A program made the position numbers and the translations under genes. From the NCBI GenBank assembly GCA_018402255.1, contig JAGYIS010000010.1, positions 408,465 through 472,464 on the forward strand: a DNA stretch of 64,000 nucleotides, in the 5' to 3' direction. The DNA is from Marinobacter sp. Lineage in GTDB: Bacteria > Pseudomonadota > Gammaproteobacteria > Pseudomonadales > Oleiphilaceae. Positions 56,236-64,000 of this stretch are shown one piece after another. How positions within the stretch are numbered: the stretch's first letter is position 1; each line of letters starts with the position of its first letter. The notes under the pieces were generated by a model. That model was not told the DNA's origin, did no database searches, and saw only the letters and a program-made list of their open reading frames with translations.

Positions 56236-56742
56236 ATGTTCTGGACTTTTGTTGCCACCATTATCTGTGGAGTTGGTGCAGCCGGCATTGCCCTTGGCAT
56301 CCGCGCCGCCACCGCAAAAAGAGCGCCCAAATGGCTGATACCCGTGTTTGCCGGCGCAGGCATGCTCGGCTACCTTGTTTATGGTGAATACACTTGGTTT
56401 GATCACAAACGCTCTTTGCTGCCCGAGGAAGCTGTTGTCGTCGCAACGGAGCAGGAGAAAATCTTTTTCAGGCCATGGACCTTTATGGCTCCCTACGTGA
56501 CCGCCTTTTCAACCGTTGATACCAGTGGCTTTCGCCAGGACACCAGTGACCCTGACATTGTGCGCTTCACTTTGTATCGGTTTGAGCAAACGGTTTCAGA
56601 TGCAGTGTCACACCGGGCCCACCTGATTAACTGTCAGAGCCGGGAGCTGGTGCCTCTGGATTCCGATGGCACGCCACGGCTGGACAACATGAAACTGCTG
56701 GAGGCCACCGATTCTTTGTACACCACTGTTTGCGGCAGCTGA
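56236..56742 (+). CDS. Small membrane protein of unknown function
   Basis: This 168-residue protein has two hydrophobic helices (about 2-24 and 33-50) followed by a soluble domain of about 115 residues (FFRPWTFMAPYVTAFSTVDT...). I do not recognise the family. It lies 27 bp upstream of the hybrid kinase and in the same direction, so it is probably expressed with it. The soluble part is probably on one side of the membrane, next to the kinase sensor. Two cysteines (in INCQS and TTVCGS) could pair. Confidence 0.6.
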   Translation: MFWTFVATIICGVGAAGIALGIRAATAKRAPKWLIPVFAGAGMLGYLVYGEYTWFDHKRSLLPEEAVVVATEQEKIFFRPWTFMAPYVTAFSTVDTSGFRQDTSDPDIVRFTLYRFEQTVSDAVSHRAHLINCQSRELVPLDSDGTPRLDNMKLLEATDSLYTTVCGS

Positions 56743-56769
56743 TTGCCGATAACCGGATAACAACAAAAC

Positions 56770-59700
56770 ATGATTAGCGCCTGGCTGCTGATATTCATAT
56801 CCATTAGCTACATTTCCCTGCTGTTCGTGATCGCCTGGGCCGGCGATCGCCATCCGGGACTGTATCGTCGCAGACTGGCGCGAACTCATATCTACGGCCT
56901 GTCACTGGCTGTCTACTTCACCTCATGGACCTTTTACGGAGCGGTTGGCCGGGCAACCCAGGAAGGCTTTGCCTTTCTGCCCATCTACCTTGGTCCGCTT
57001 CTGGTGTTTCTGTTCTTCGCGCCACTGCTGCGCCGAATCATCTATATCAGCAAGCGCAATAACAGCACCTCCATCGCGGACTTCATTGCATCCCGCTACG
57101 GCAAGTCCCAGTTGTTGGCGGCCATGGTGGCGATTTTTGCACTCATTGGCAGTGTTCCGTACATCGCTCTTCAGCTCAAAGCCATCGCACTGGGCTTCAA
57201 TGTCTTAACCGCCAGCGGAGACGGCTACCAGGAACTGAGCAGCGCCGCCTGGAATGACTCAGCCTGGTACATAACTCTGGCCCTGGCGGTGTTTACCGTG
57301 CTCTTTGGCACACGCCACCTTGAATCCACAGAACACCACCGTGGCATGATCCAGGCCGTTGCCTTCGAGTCTTTGATCAAGCTGGTCGCGTTTGTCGCGG
57401 TTGGCCTGTTTGTCGGCTACGGCCTCTATAACGGCTTCGGTGACCTGTTCACCCGGGTCAAGGATGCGGATCTGCTCGGCACCCTGACCACCGACGCACT
57501 GGAAACCCCGGCGTTTATTACCCAAACCCTGGTGGCCATGCTCGCCATCATCTGCCTGCCTCGTCAGTTTCATGTCATGGTCGTCGAAAATGCCGACCAT
57601 CGGGACTTCGAAATCGCGCGCTGGGCGATGCCTATCTACCTGGTGATTGCCAGTGCCTTTGTATTACCCATCGCCGCAGCCGGTTTGCTCAATTCCGATC
57701 TGGCGGGCGGCGACCCGGACATCATCATCCTGCAACTACCAATCCACGCCGGCCAGCAGTGGTTGGCCGTTCTGGCGTTCCTCGGTGGTGGTTCTGCAGC
57801 AGCTGCCATGGTCATTGTCTGTTCGGTCGCAATCGCCACCATGGTCAGTAACGAAATCATCATGCCGGGCCTGCTTCGTTACTTCCGCCCCGGCATGAAT
57901 CGAAGGGCCGACCTCAGCTTTCTGCTACTGACCATTCGCCGCGTCGCGATCTTTGTCGTGCTGTTTACCGCCTACGGTTTCTACCGAATGGCGGGGGCCG
58001 ACTACAGTCTGACAGCTTTTGGCCTGCTTTCGTTTGCCGCCGCCGCACAGTTCGGGCCAGCCCTGGTGGGCGGCATCATATGGCGCAGGGCCAATTTTTA
58101 CGGGGCCGCCTGGGGCCTGGGCCTGGGCTTTCTCATGTGGTGCTACACCCTGTTGCTGCCGGCACTGGTATCAACCGGGTGGATATCAGACACATTGATC
58201 GAACAGGGGCTGTTCGGCCTTAACTGGACCCGCCCCACGGCGCTCTTCGGCTCAGAACTGGACCAGATCAGCCACGGCATACTCTGGAGCCTGGGCGTCA
58301 ACACGGCCGTCTATATCGTGTTGTCTCTGATCACCCGGCAGCGAATCCGCGAGAAAATCCAGATTGCTGCGTTCTTTCATGAGGCTCACCCCAAGACTGA
58401 CAGCGCTCATCACCAGAGCTGGCAAGGCGAAATCCTGACCTCAGATCTGCAGGCGCTGGCCGACCGTTTCATGGGTGAGGAGCGCTCAGAGAGCGTGTTC
58501 CGCAACTACGAACGCAGAAACGCCATCAGGCTACACCCCCATCGCCCCGCGTCTACTCACTTGATGAAGTATGTCGAGCGTCAACTTGCCTCAGTCATTG
58601 GCGCATCGACGGCACGAGTCGTACTGGAGTCGACCCTCACCGGGCGCGACATGCAGATTGAGGACGTCGTCAGCATCGTTGATGAAGCCTCCCAGGCGAT
58701 GACCTTCAGCCGGGAGCTCCTGCAATCCGCTATCGAAAACATCAGTCTGGGCGTTTCCGTCGTCAATCATCAGCAACAACTGGTGGTCTGGAATCACCGG
58801 TACCTGGAACTGTTCAACTACCCGAAGGGATTCGTCCGGGTTGGCCGACCGGTTGAAGACCTGATGCGCTACAACCTGACCAACGCCAATCTCTCCGCCC
58901 GGAGAATCGACGACATCATTGAAAACCGCTGCGAGAGCATGCGCGATGGCAAGCCGATGTCTTACGAAAGACAACGTCCGGATGGCACCGTGGTCAGGGT
59001 AGACGGCAGCCCTATCCCCGGCGGCGGCTACGTCACCACATTTCAGGACATTACGGCGATGCGGCGAACGGAGCAGGCACTCAAGGAGACCAACATCTAC
59101 CTGGAGCAGCGCGTGCGGGAGCGCACCCAGGAATTGCAGGTCATTAACGAGCAAATGCTGAAAGCAAAATCCGTTGCTGAGCAGGCAAACCAGAGTAAAA
59201 CCCGCTTTCTTGCCTCAGCCAGCCATGACCTCCTGCAGCCCCTGAATGCCGCGCGTCTGTTCACCTCAGCGTTATCAGGCAAGGTCATTGAAGGCGACAC
59301 CCGGGAACTGGTTGAGCACATTGACAGCTCTCTGGGTGCGGCGGAAGAAATCATCAGCACCCTGTTGGATATCTCGAAACTGGACGCCGGCGCTTTGGAG
59401 CCAGACATCGGTGTCTTCCCGGTGAACGAGTTGCTTCGCCATCTTGCCACTGAGTTCTCGGCTATTGCCAAAGATCAGGAGCTGGACTTGCATGTTGTTC
59501 CCAGTACCGCCTGGGTGCGCTCCGATGCAAAACTGCTACGCCGGGTGGTGCAGAATTTCCTCTCCAATGCCATTCGCTATACGGCAAGTGGCAAGATTCT
59601 GATGGGATGCAGACGCCTTAAAGGCTACCTACGCATTGAAGTCTGGGACACTGGCCCTGGCATGTCTGAAGATCAGCTTACCCACGTATTTGAGGAGTTC

Positions 59701-60288
59701 CGTCGGTTCCAGCATGGTCGTGACAAAAAGGGCCTGGGTCTGGGCCTGGCCATTGTGGATCGAATCAGCGGTATGCTGAACCACCCGGTGACGGTTCATT
59801 CGATACAAGGTAAAGGCAGCGTTTTCGGCATTACCGTGCCCATTGCCCCACCCGACCAGAGCCGGATTGAGGTCAGCAAACCCGGAGCCAGCACACGCAG
59901 AGTCGCAAGTCTTGGCGGCCTGCATGTTCTGTGCATCGATAACGATGCCGCCATCCTGCATGGCATGGTGGCGCTGCTTGGCAACTGGCAATGCGACGTA
60001 ACCGCGGCAGAAAGTCTCGAAGACGCGCTGGTAAAAGTGGCAGATCGACTACCAGATATTATACTTGCGGACTATCAGCTGGATGATAATCGCAATGGTC
60101 TCGATGCTATGGACAGCATCAGAAGCCAACTGAGTGACAGCATACCCGGCATTCTGATCACCGGTTATATGGCGCCGGAGGTGCGCGAGGACGCCACAAG
60201 CCGTGGCTACCAGGTTCTCTACAAGCCGGTTAAACCTGCCGCACTGAGAGCACTCGTGAACAAATTACTCAAACAAAAGCGCACATGA
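56770..60288 (+). CDS. crbS: CrbS/MxtR-type hybrid histidine kinase with SLC5-like domain
   Basis: This membrane hybrid kinase has 1172 residues: an SLC5/SSS-like transmembrane domain of about 13 helices (1-500), a linker of the STAC type, a PAS domain (about 650-760), a coiled coil, HisKA with His819 in ASASHDLLQPLNAARL, HATPase (NFLSNAIRYT, DTGPGMS, GLGLGLAIV) and a C-terminal receiver with Asp1101 (IILADYQLDD). This is the layout of CrbS and MxtR, which with a LuxR-type regulator (CrbR/ErdR) control acetate and related carbon use. That regulator is not in the window. The stop overlaps the next gene by four bases (ATGA). Confidence 0.9.
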   Translation: MISAWLLIFISISYISLLFVIAWAGDRHPGLYRRRLARTHIYGLSLAVYFTSWTFYGAVGRATQEGFAFLPIYLGPLLVFLFFAPLLRRIIYISKRNNSTSIADFIASRYGKSQLLAAMVAIFALIGSVPYIALQLKAIALGFNVLTASGDGYQELSSAAWNDSAWYITLALAVFTVLFGTRHLESTEHHRGMIQAVAFESLIKLVAFVAVGLFVGYGLYNGFGDLFTRVKDADLLGTLTTDALETPAFITQTLVAMLAIICLPRQFHVMVVENADHRDFEIARWAMPIYLVIASAFVLPIAAAGLLNSDLAGGDPDIIILQLPIHAGQQWLAVLAFLGGGSAAAAMVIVCSVAIATMVSNEIIMPGLLRYFRPGMNRRADLSFLLLTIRRVAIFVVLFTAYGFYRMAGADYSLTAFGLLSFAAAAQFGPALVGGIIWRRANFYGAAWGLGLGFLMWCYTLLLPALVSTGWISDTLIEQGLFGLNWTRPTALFGSELDQISHGILWSLGVNTAVYIVLSLITRQRIREKIQIAAFFHEAHPKTDSAHHQSWQGEILTSDLQALADRFMGEERSESVFRNYERRNAIRLHPHRPASTHLMKYVERQLASVIGASTARVVLESTLTGRDMQIEDVVSIVDEASQAMTFSRELLQSAIENISLGVSVVNHQQQLVVWNHRYLELFNYPKGFVRVGRPVEDLMRYNLTNANLSARRIDDIIENRCESMRDGKPMSYERQRPDGTVVRVDGSPIPGGGYVTTFQDITAMRRTEQALKETNIYLEQRVRERTQELQVINEQMLKAKSVAEQANQSKTRFLASASHDLLQPLNAARLFTSALSGKVIEGDTRELVEHIDSSLGAAEEIISTLLDISKLDAGALEPDIGVFPVNELLRHLATEFSAIAKDQELDLHVVPSTAWVRSDAKLLRRVVQNFLSNAIRYTASGKILMGCRRLKGYLRIEVWDTGPGMSEDQLTHVFEEFRRFQHGRDKKGLGLGLAIVDRISGMLNHPVTVHSIQGKGSVFGITVPIAPPDQSRIEVSKPGASTRRVASLGGLHVLCIDNDAAILHGMVALLGNWQCDVTAAESLEDALVKVADRLPDIILADYQLDDNRNGLDAMDSIRSQLSDSIPGILITGYMAPEVREDATSRGYQVLYKPVKPAALRALVNKLLKQKRT

Positions 60289-61931
60289 ACCAGCAATCTG
60301 ACCGAAAAGACACCATCAATCCGTTTGGCAAACTGACGTTTCTGATCGTTGACGACTTTGAGAACTTCCGACTGTCGATGCGCCAGATGCTCAGAAGCTG
60401 CGGCGCAGACAAGATCGAACTGGTTGCCCATGCCACGCCCGCCATCCAATACTCCACATACAACCATGTCGATGTGGTGCTGTGCGACTATAACCTGGGT
60501 GAAGGCAAAAATGGCCAGCATGTACTGGAGGAGCTACGTCATAAAAAACTGCTGAAACGTTCTTCTCTATTCCTGATGGTGACCGCCGAAACGTCGAAAG
60601 AAATGGTCATGGGCGCAAGAGAGTATCAACCTGACGGCTATCTCACCAAACCTCTGAACAGAGCCATGCTCGAAAAGAGGCTCGGCGCGCTCATTCAGCA
60701 GCGTAACGCCCTGCTGCCTATCACTCGCGAAATCGATCGTGAGAATTACCCCGAGGCGATTTCACAGTGTCTGCTATTGATGCCAAAGCAACCCAGATAC
60801 AAAACCTGGCTCATGAAAACCCTTGGCGAGCTGTATTTTCTGGTCGGTGACCTCGCCCATGCACAGAAAGTCTACGATGACGTGCTCGCCCAGCGCGAGC
60901 TGTCCTGGGCGCGCCTGGGCCGCTGTAAGATACTTCTCAAAAACCGAAACTTTGACCAGTCCGTTGAGGGCCTGAAAGGCCTGATTGCAAAGCACCCGGA
61001 CTACATGGAAGCCTACGATCTGCTGGCCGAAGGCCTGGAGATGCAGGGTCGCCCCATACCCGCGCAACAGATTCTCGAAAAGGCGGCGGAGCACTCTCCC
61101 AATGCCTTACTGAGACAAAGACACCTGGCAGAGCTCGCCGGAGCCAACCAGGATATCGACACAGCATCCCAGGCCTGGCGCCAGACCGTTGCCCTTGGCA
61201 CCTACTCCATCCATGACAATCCTGAGCATTACCTGGCCCTTGCCCAGAGCCTTTCCGATCTGAGTGAAGGCAATCAGGACGAAGACGGTGTCAAACAAGC
61301 CACAGAGGCTCTCAATGTACTGTCCCGAATGGAAAAACGCTTCGCCGATGATGATTCTGTCGGTCTCAAAAGTCAGATAGTCCAGTGCCGTGTACACGCA
61401 GGCCAGGCCAACCACCGGGAAGCGGAGAAACTGCTAGGCACTGTTAAAGCTGAACTTGAGCAACTGGAGTCTCTCCCCCCTGACCTAGGACTGGATTACG
61501 CCAAAACCCTGTTCCGCATGGGCCATGATGATCAGGCCAAAGCTCTGTTAACCGATCTCGCGGCACGTTATGGAGATAAACCCGACGTCCTTCAGAAAAT
61601 AGAAAACCTGCTCGATGAACCCGTCGGGTTTCGACAAAAAATTGAAGCCAGGGGTCATAACCGCGAAGGTATCAAAGCTTTCGAATCCGGGGACCTGGAG
61701 GGTGCGGTTGAGGCGTTCACTAGCGCATTGGCCATTGTGCCGGATCATGCGGCACTCAACCTCAATCTGGTTCAGGTTCTTCTCAGGCAGCACGACGAGT
61801 CGCCGGCCGACCATTCACTTCTGACGCGCTGCCAGGCACACCTTCAGCGACTCACGACACTGCCAGAGCAGCACCGTCAGTATCGCCGCTATACAGCGCT
61901 GACCAGAAAACTGGAAGGAATGATTCAATGA
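60285..61931 (+). CDS. REC-TPR response regulator
   Basis: This cytoplasmic protein of 548 residues has an N-terminal receiver (about 15-135) with acidic residues D34/D35 in LIVDDFENF, phospho-acceptor Asp68 in VVLCDYNLGEG and the KP signature near YLTKPLNRAML, followed by about 400 residues of tetratricopeptide-like helical repeats. No DNA-binding or enzyme domain is visible, so the output is probably protein interaction. Coupled to crbS by a four-base overlap and to the small kinase gene downstream by another, so the three proteins are made together. Confidence 0.85.
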   Translation: MNQQSDRKDTINPFGKLTFLIVDDFENFRLSMRQMLRSCGADKIELVAHATPAIQYSTYNHVDVVLCDYNLGEGKNGQHVLEELRHKKLLKRSSLFLMVTAETSKEMVMGAREYQPDGYLTKPLNRAMLEKRLGALIQQRNALLPITREIDRENYPEAISQCLLLMPKQPRYKTWLMKTLGELYFLVGDLAHAQKVYDDVLAQRELSWARLGRCKILLKNRNFDQSVEGLKGLIAKHPDYMEAYDLLAEGLEMQGRPIPAQQILEKAAEHSPNALLRQRHLAELAGANQDIDTASQAWRQTVALGTYSIHDNPEHYLALAQSLSDLSEGNQDEDGVKQATEALNVLSRMEKRFADDDSVGLKSQIVQCRVHAGQANHREAEKLLGTVKAELEQLESLPPDLGLDYAKTLFRMGHDDQAKALLTDLAARYGDKPDVLQKIENLLDEPVGFRQKIEARGHNREGIKAFESGDLEGAVEAFTSALAIVPDHAALNLNLVQVLLRQHDESPADHSLLTRCQAHLQRLTTLPEQHRQYRRYTALTRKLEGMIQ

Positions 61932-62608
61932 CTGACCACAATATCGATTTCTCAATGGTGCTTGCGTCAGCCGTGCACGACATGAAAAATTCACTGGGCA
62001 TGCTGCTGAACACCGTTGATGAGCTCCGGGCAGAACACGAGCAAGCCTTGGCCGGTTCTGAAAAATTCAATATGCTGCAGTATGAAGCCGAACGTATGCA
62101 CAACGATCTCGTGCAACTACTCGGCATTTATCGCCTTGGCGAAAACAACCTGTCAGCCCATATCGATGAGCACTTTGTACCAGACTTCCTGTCCGATCAC
62201 ATGGCCCGCCATACCCCGCTGCTGGATGGGTTGGGTATCGATTACGTCATTGAGGCTGATGACATCAACGGATTCTTCGACGAAGACCTGTTAACAGGCG
62301 TCTTGAATAACACCATCAATAACGCCATCCGCTATACGAAAACCAGGATACTCCTGACCGCACGTGAGGAAGATGGTCAACTGGTCATCGGAGTCGAGGA
62401 TGACGGCAAGGGCTACCCTGAAAGCATGCAGCATACCGGCACCCTGAACTTCAAGTCTCTTGACTTCAACAGTGGCAGCACCAGCCTCGGCCTGTTCTTC
62501 GCATCCTCAGTGGCGAAACTGCACAGTAACGGTGACAAGACCGGAACTATCAAGCTCCACAATGGCGGAAGATTCGGGGGGGGAGTCTTCGAAATCTGGC
62601 TGCCCTGA
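61928..62608 (+). CDS. Small soluble histidine kinase
   Basis: This 226-residue cytoplasmic kinase has no sensor or membrane segment. It opens with an H-box-like SAVHDMKNSLGMLLN (His17), followed by an HATPase domain with N-box NNTINNAIRYT, G1 VEDDGKGYP and G2 region SGSTSLGLFFASSVAK. Input must come from a partner, most simply the REC-TPR protein encoded just upstream with an overlap. The catalytic domain is compact but all boxes are recognisable. Confidence 0.85.
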   Translation: MTDHNIDFSMVLASAVHDMKNSLGMLLNTVDELRAEHEQALAGSEKFNMLQYEAERMHNDLVQLLGIYRLGENNLSAHIDEHFVPDFLSDHMARHTPLLDGLGIDYVIEADDINGFFDEDLLTGVLNNTINNAIRYTKTRILLTAREEDGQLVIGVEDDGKGYPESMQHTGTLNFKSLDFNSGSTSLGLFFASSVAKLHSNGDKTGTIKLHNGGRFGGGVFEIWLP

Positions 62609-62772
62609 TCACGTATTTAACAAAAAATGAAAAGGGTGTCCCAAAACTGAGCAAGCGGCACTTTCTCCCCTGTCTATTTTTTGAACTCCATTTATAGTGC
62701 GACAATCGATCTGAATTCAAAATACCGATTCAGGATTGAATCGTTGGAGTAATCACAAAGAGGAGAAACCCG
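62609..62772 (+). promoter_or_regulatory. Upstream region of the membrane REC gene
   Basis: This 164 bp AT-rich spacer has a 7 bp perfect inverted repeat CGATTCA-ggat-TGAATCG at 62726-62743, close to the likely promoter or leader of the next gene and a candidate operator. No terminator for the upstream kinase operon is evident. Regulator unknown. Confidence 0.35.
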
Positions 62773-63525
62773 ATGGCACGGGCGCATGCATTAATTATCG
62801 AAGACTCGTCCACTGCCAGAATCATCCTTGCCCGTCTGCTTGAACGCTCGGATATCTCAAGCAAAGGCGTTGCGACTGCCGAAGAGGCCTTCTCGTTACT
62901 CCAGCACGAAAGCTATGACGTTATCTTCCTCGATCACCTGCTCCCCGGAATGAATGGCTTCCAGGCCCTTGAACAACTCAAAGGCCAATCCCATACCTGC
63001 GACATTCCTGTCTTCATGTATACCTCCCAAAACGCCGAAAAATACATAGAAGAAGCCAGAGCCCTCGGTGCCGCTGGCGTAATCCGAAAACAGATAGACC
63101 GGGAACAACTACAAAGAACGCTGGACACCCTGCTGATCAACAGCCCTGAACCCGAGTACAGTGAGGCCCTGAGAGCAGCTGTGGAGGCCAGCGCCCTCAC
63201 AGGCAAAGACAACCCTGAACAGACAGCACGCCGGCTCACGGGCCGGATGTCCACTCTGGAAGTGGCGTATGAAGAACTGGAGGAAGAGCTTCGGGAAACC
63301 CGGGATCTCATTACACAGATACAGCAGCAAAACTCAGAGAGACTTAATCGCCAACGCCAGAGCATTCGCGGGCTGGCGACACTAGGAGTTCTTCTCTTGG
63401 TTGCCTTGGTGTGGATAAGCACGTGGCAAGCCGGTGTACTGGATAGCCATATCCAAAGAACCAATGACCAATTTGAACTGATGCAGAGCATCGTTGGCAG
63501 TGTGATCGAGTTGTTCGGACGTTAA
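62773..63525 (+). CDS. Receiver protein with coiled coil and C-terminal membrane anchor
   Basis: This 250-residue protein is a receiver domain (1-125; D11 in IIEDSS, phospho-acceptor Asp54 in VIFLDHLLPGMNG, Thr84, Lys106) followed by a coiled coil (about 155-195) and a membrane helix (200-219), ending in about 30 polar residues. This order is unusual: most membrane-linked receivers have the membrane part first. AGGAG precedes the ATG. It may tether phospho-signalling to the membrane near the hybrid kinase; no DNA-binding domain is seen. Confidence 0.82.
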   Translation: MARAHALIIEDSSTARIILARLLERSDISSKGVATAEEAFSLLQHESYDVIFLDHLLPGMNGFQALEQLKGQSHTCDIPVFMYTSQNAEKYIEEARALGAAGVIRKQIDREQLQRTLDTLLINSPEPEYSEALRAAVEASALTGKDNPEQTARRLTGRMSTLEVAYEELEEELRETRDLITQIQQQNSERLNRQRQSIRGLATLGVLLLVALVWISTWQAGVLDSHIQRTNDQFELMQSIVGSVIELFGR

Positions 63526-63568
63526 TGCCACACTAAACGCCTGTCTGTGACGTCAAATCACGCCCAAT

Positions 63569-63602
63569 AAAAAACCCCCGGCAGCGACGCTGTCGGGGGT
63601 TA
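63569..63602 (-). terminator. rRNA operon terminator
   Basis: A strong hairpin (AACCCCCGGCAGCG / CGCTGTCGGGGGTT, nearly perfect) directly follows the 5S gene on the minus strand and ends in six Ts. It also faces the convergent REC gene. Confidence 0.9.
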
Positions 63603-63612
63603 GGGTATTAAG

Positions 63613-63728
63613 AGCCTGACGATGACCTACTCTCACATGGGCGAACCACACTACCATCGGCGCTGGTCTGTTTCACTGCTGAGTTCGGGATGGGATCAGG
63701 TGGTTCCAGACCGCTATGGTCGTCAGGC
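63613..63728 (-). rRNA. rrf: 5S ribosomal RNA
   Basis: On the minus strand this reads GCCTGACGACCATAGCGG..., with the conserved CCACCTGATCCCATCCCGAA and GTAGTGTGG segments and complementary ends (GCCTGACGA / TCGTCAGGC), typical gammaproteobacterial 5S of about 116 nt. It lies about 100 bp after the 23S end. Confidence 0.95.
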
Positions 63729-63824
63729 AAAAAAGATTGATCACTGGGGGACGAGATAGAACGTGATATTGATTTCGTATTGAGCTGTCGCTCTGCGTTA
63801 TCCGCAATTGTCTTGGGTGTTATA

Positions 63825-64000
<176 letters not shown>

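Overview
The window looks like a piece of a chromosome from a marine gammaproteobacterium close to Marinobacter. This is an inference from gene order and protein style: GC is fairly high by eye; hda, a CDP-alcohol phosphatidyltransferase, DUF2066, purM, purN and DUF3108 lie in Pseudomonas/Marinobacter order; rsxABCDGE-nth is complete; the nlpD/rpoS/pcm/surE/truD/ispF/ispD/ftsB/eno/kdsA/pyrG block is classical; and an SLC5-type transporter sits beside a sensor kinase with an SLC5-like domain. Almost everything is core genome. I see no insertion sequence, prophage, CRISPR array or tRNA.

Layout. 1-11,400: DUF1631 protein, nadC, yqcC, an orphan ParA-like ATPase, hda, a CDP-alcohol phosphatidyltransferase, DUF2066, purMN, DUF3108, avtA. 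11,400-22,400: yjaG, dcd and mrp on the minus strand, then metG and the rsx electron-transport operon with nth on the plus strand. 22,400-41,200: almost entirely minus strand, from a CHI-fold secreted protein through rpoS, nlpD, popT, pcm, surE, truD, ispF, ispD, ftsB, eno, kdsA, pyrG, tilS, accA and dnaE to a TlpA-like lipoprotein. 41,200-51,100: yfgD, wrbA, DUF2069, an orphan GspE/PilB-like ATPase, a DUF3080 lipoprotein, the methionine-salvage genes mtnBDC, a Tat-exported molybdenum hydroxylase pair, a small lipoprotein and an Smr protein. 51,200-63,500: a plus-strand signalling and transport block: cNMP/CBS/DUF294 protein, DnaQ-like exonuclease, DUF4212 plus SLC5 symporter, a CrbS/MxtR-type hybrid kinase, a REC-TPR regulator, a small soluble kinase and a membrane-anchored REC protein. 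63,569-64,000: the 3' end of an rRNA operon on the minus strand (23S end, 5S, terminator).

Three points stand out. First, three intergenic copies of a 94-113 bp palindromic element (12674-12769, 30153-30250, 32093-32205) share a core with two small NGGA-loop hairpins that match the CsrA/RsmA binding consensus, inside long perfect arms. Between copies 1 and 2 the cores differ at 1 of 54 positions, while the arms differ at seven aligned positions, all compensated on the other arm. Second, four genes in the first 14.5 kb (DUF1631, parA-like, mrp, metG) are each broken by a single-base frameshift. Three of these are five-base homopolymers where six would restore the protein, so sequence error is the likeliest cause. 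Third, the 51-63 kb block joins a transporter, its kinase-fused relative and several unassigned two-component proteins, with a possible 24-codon leader ORF ahead of the transporter genes.
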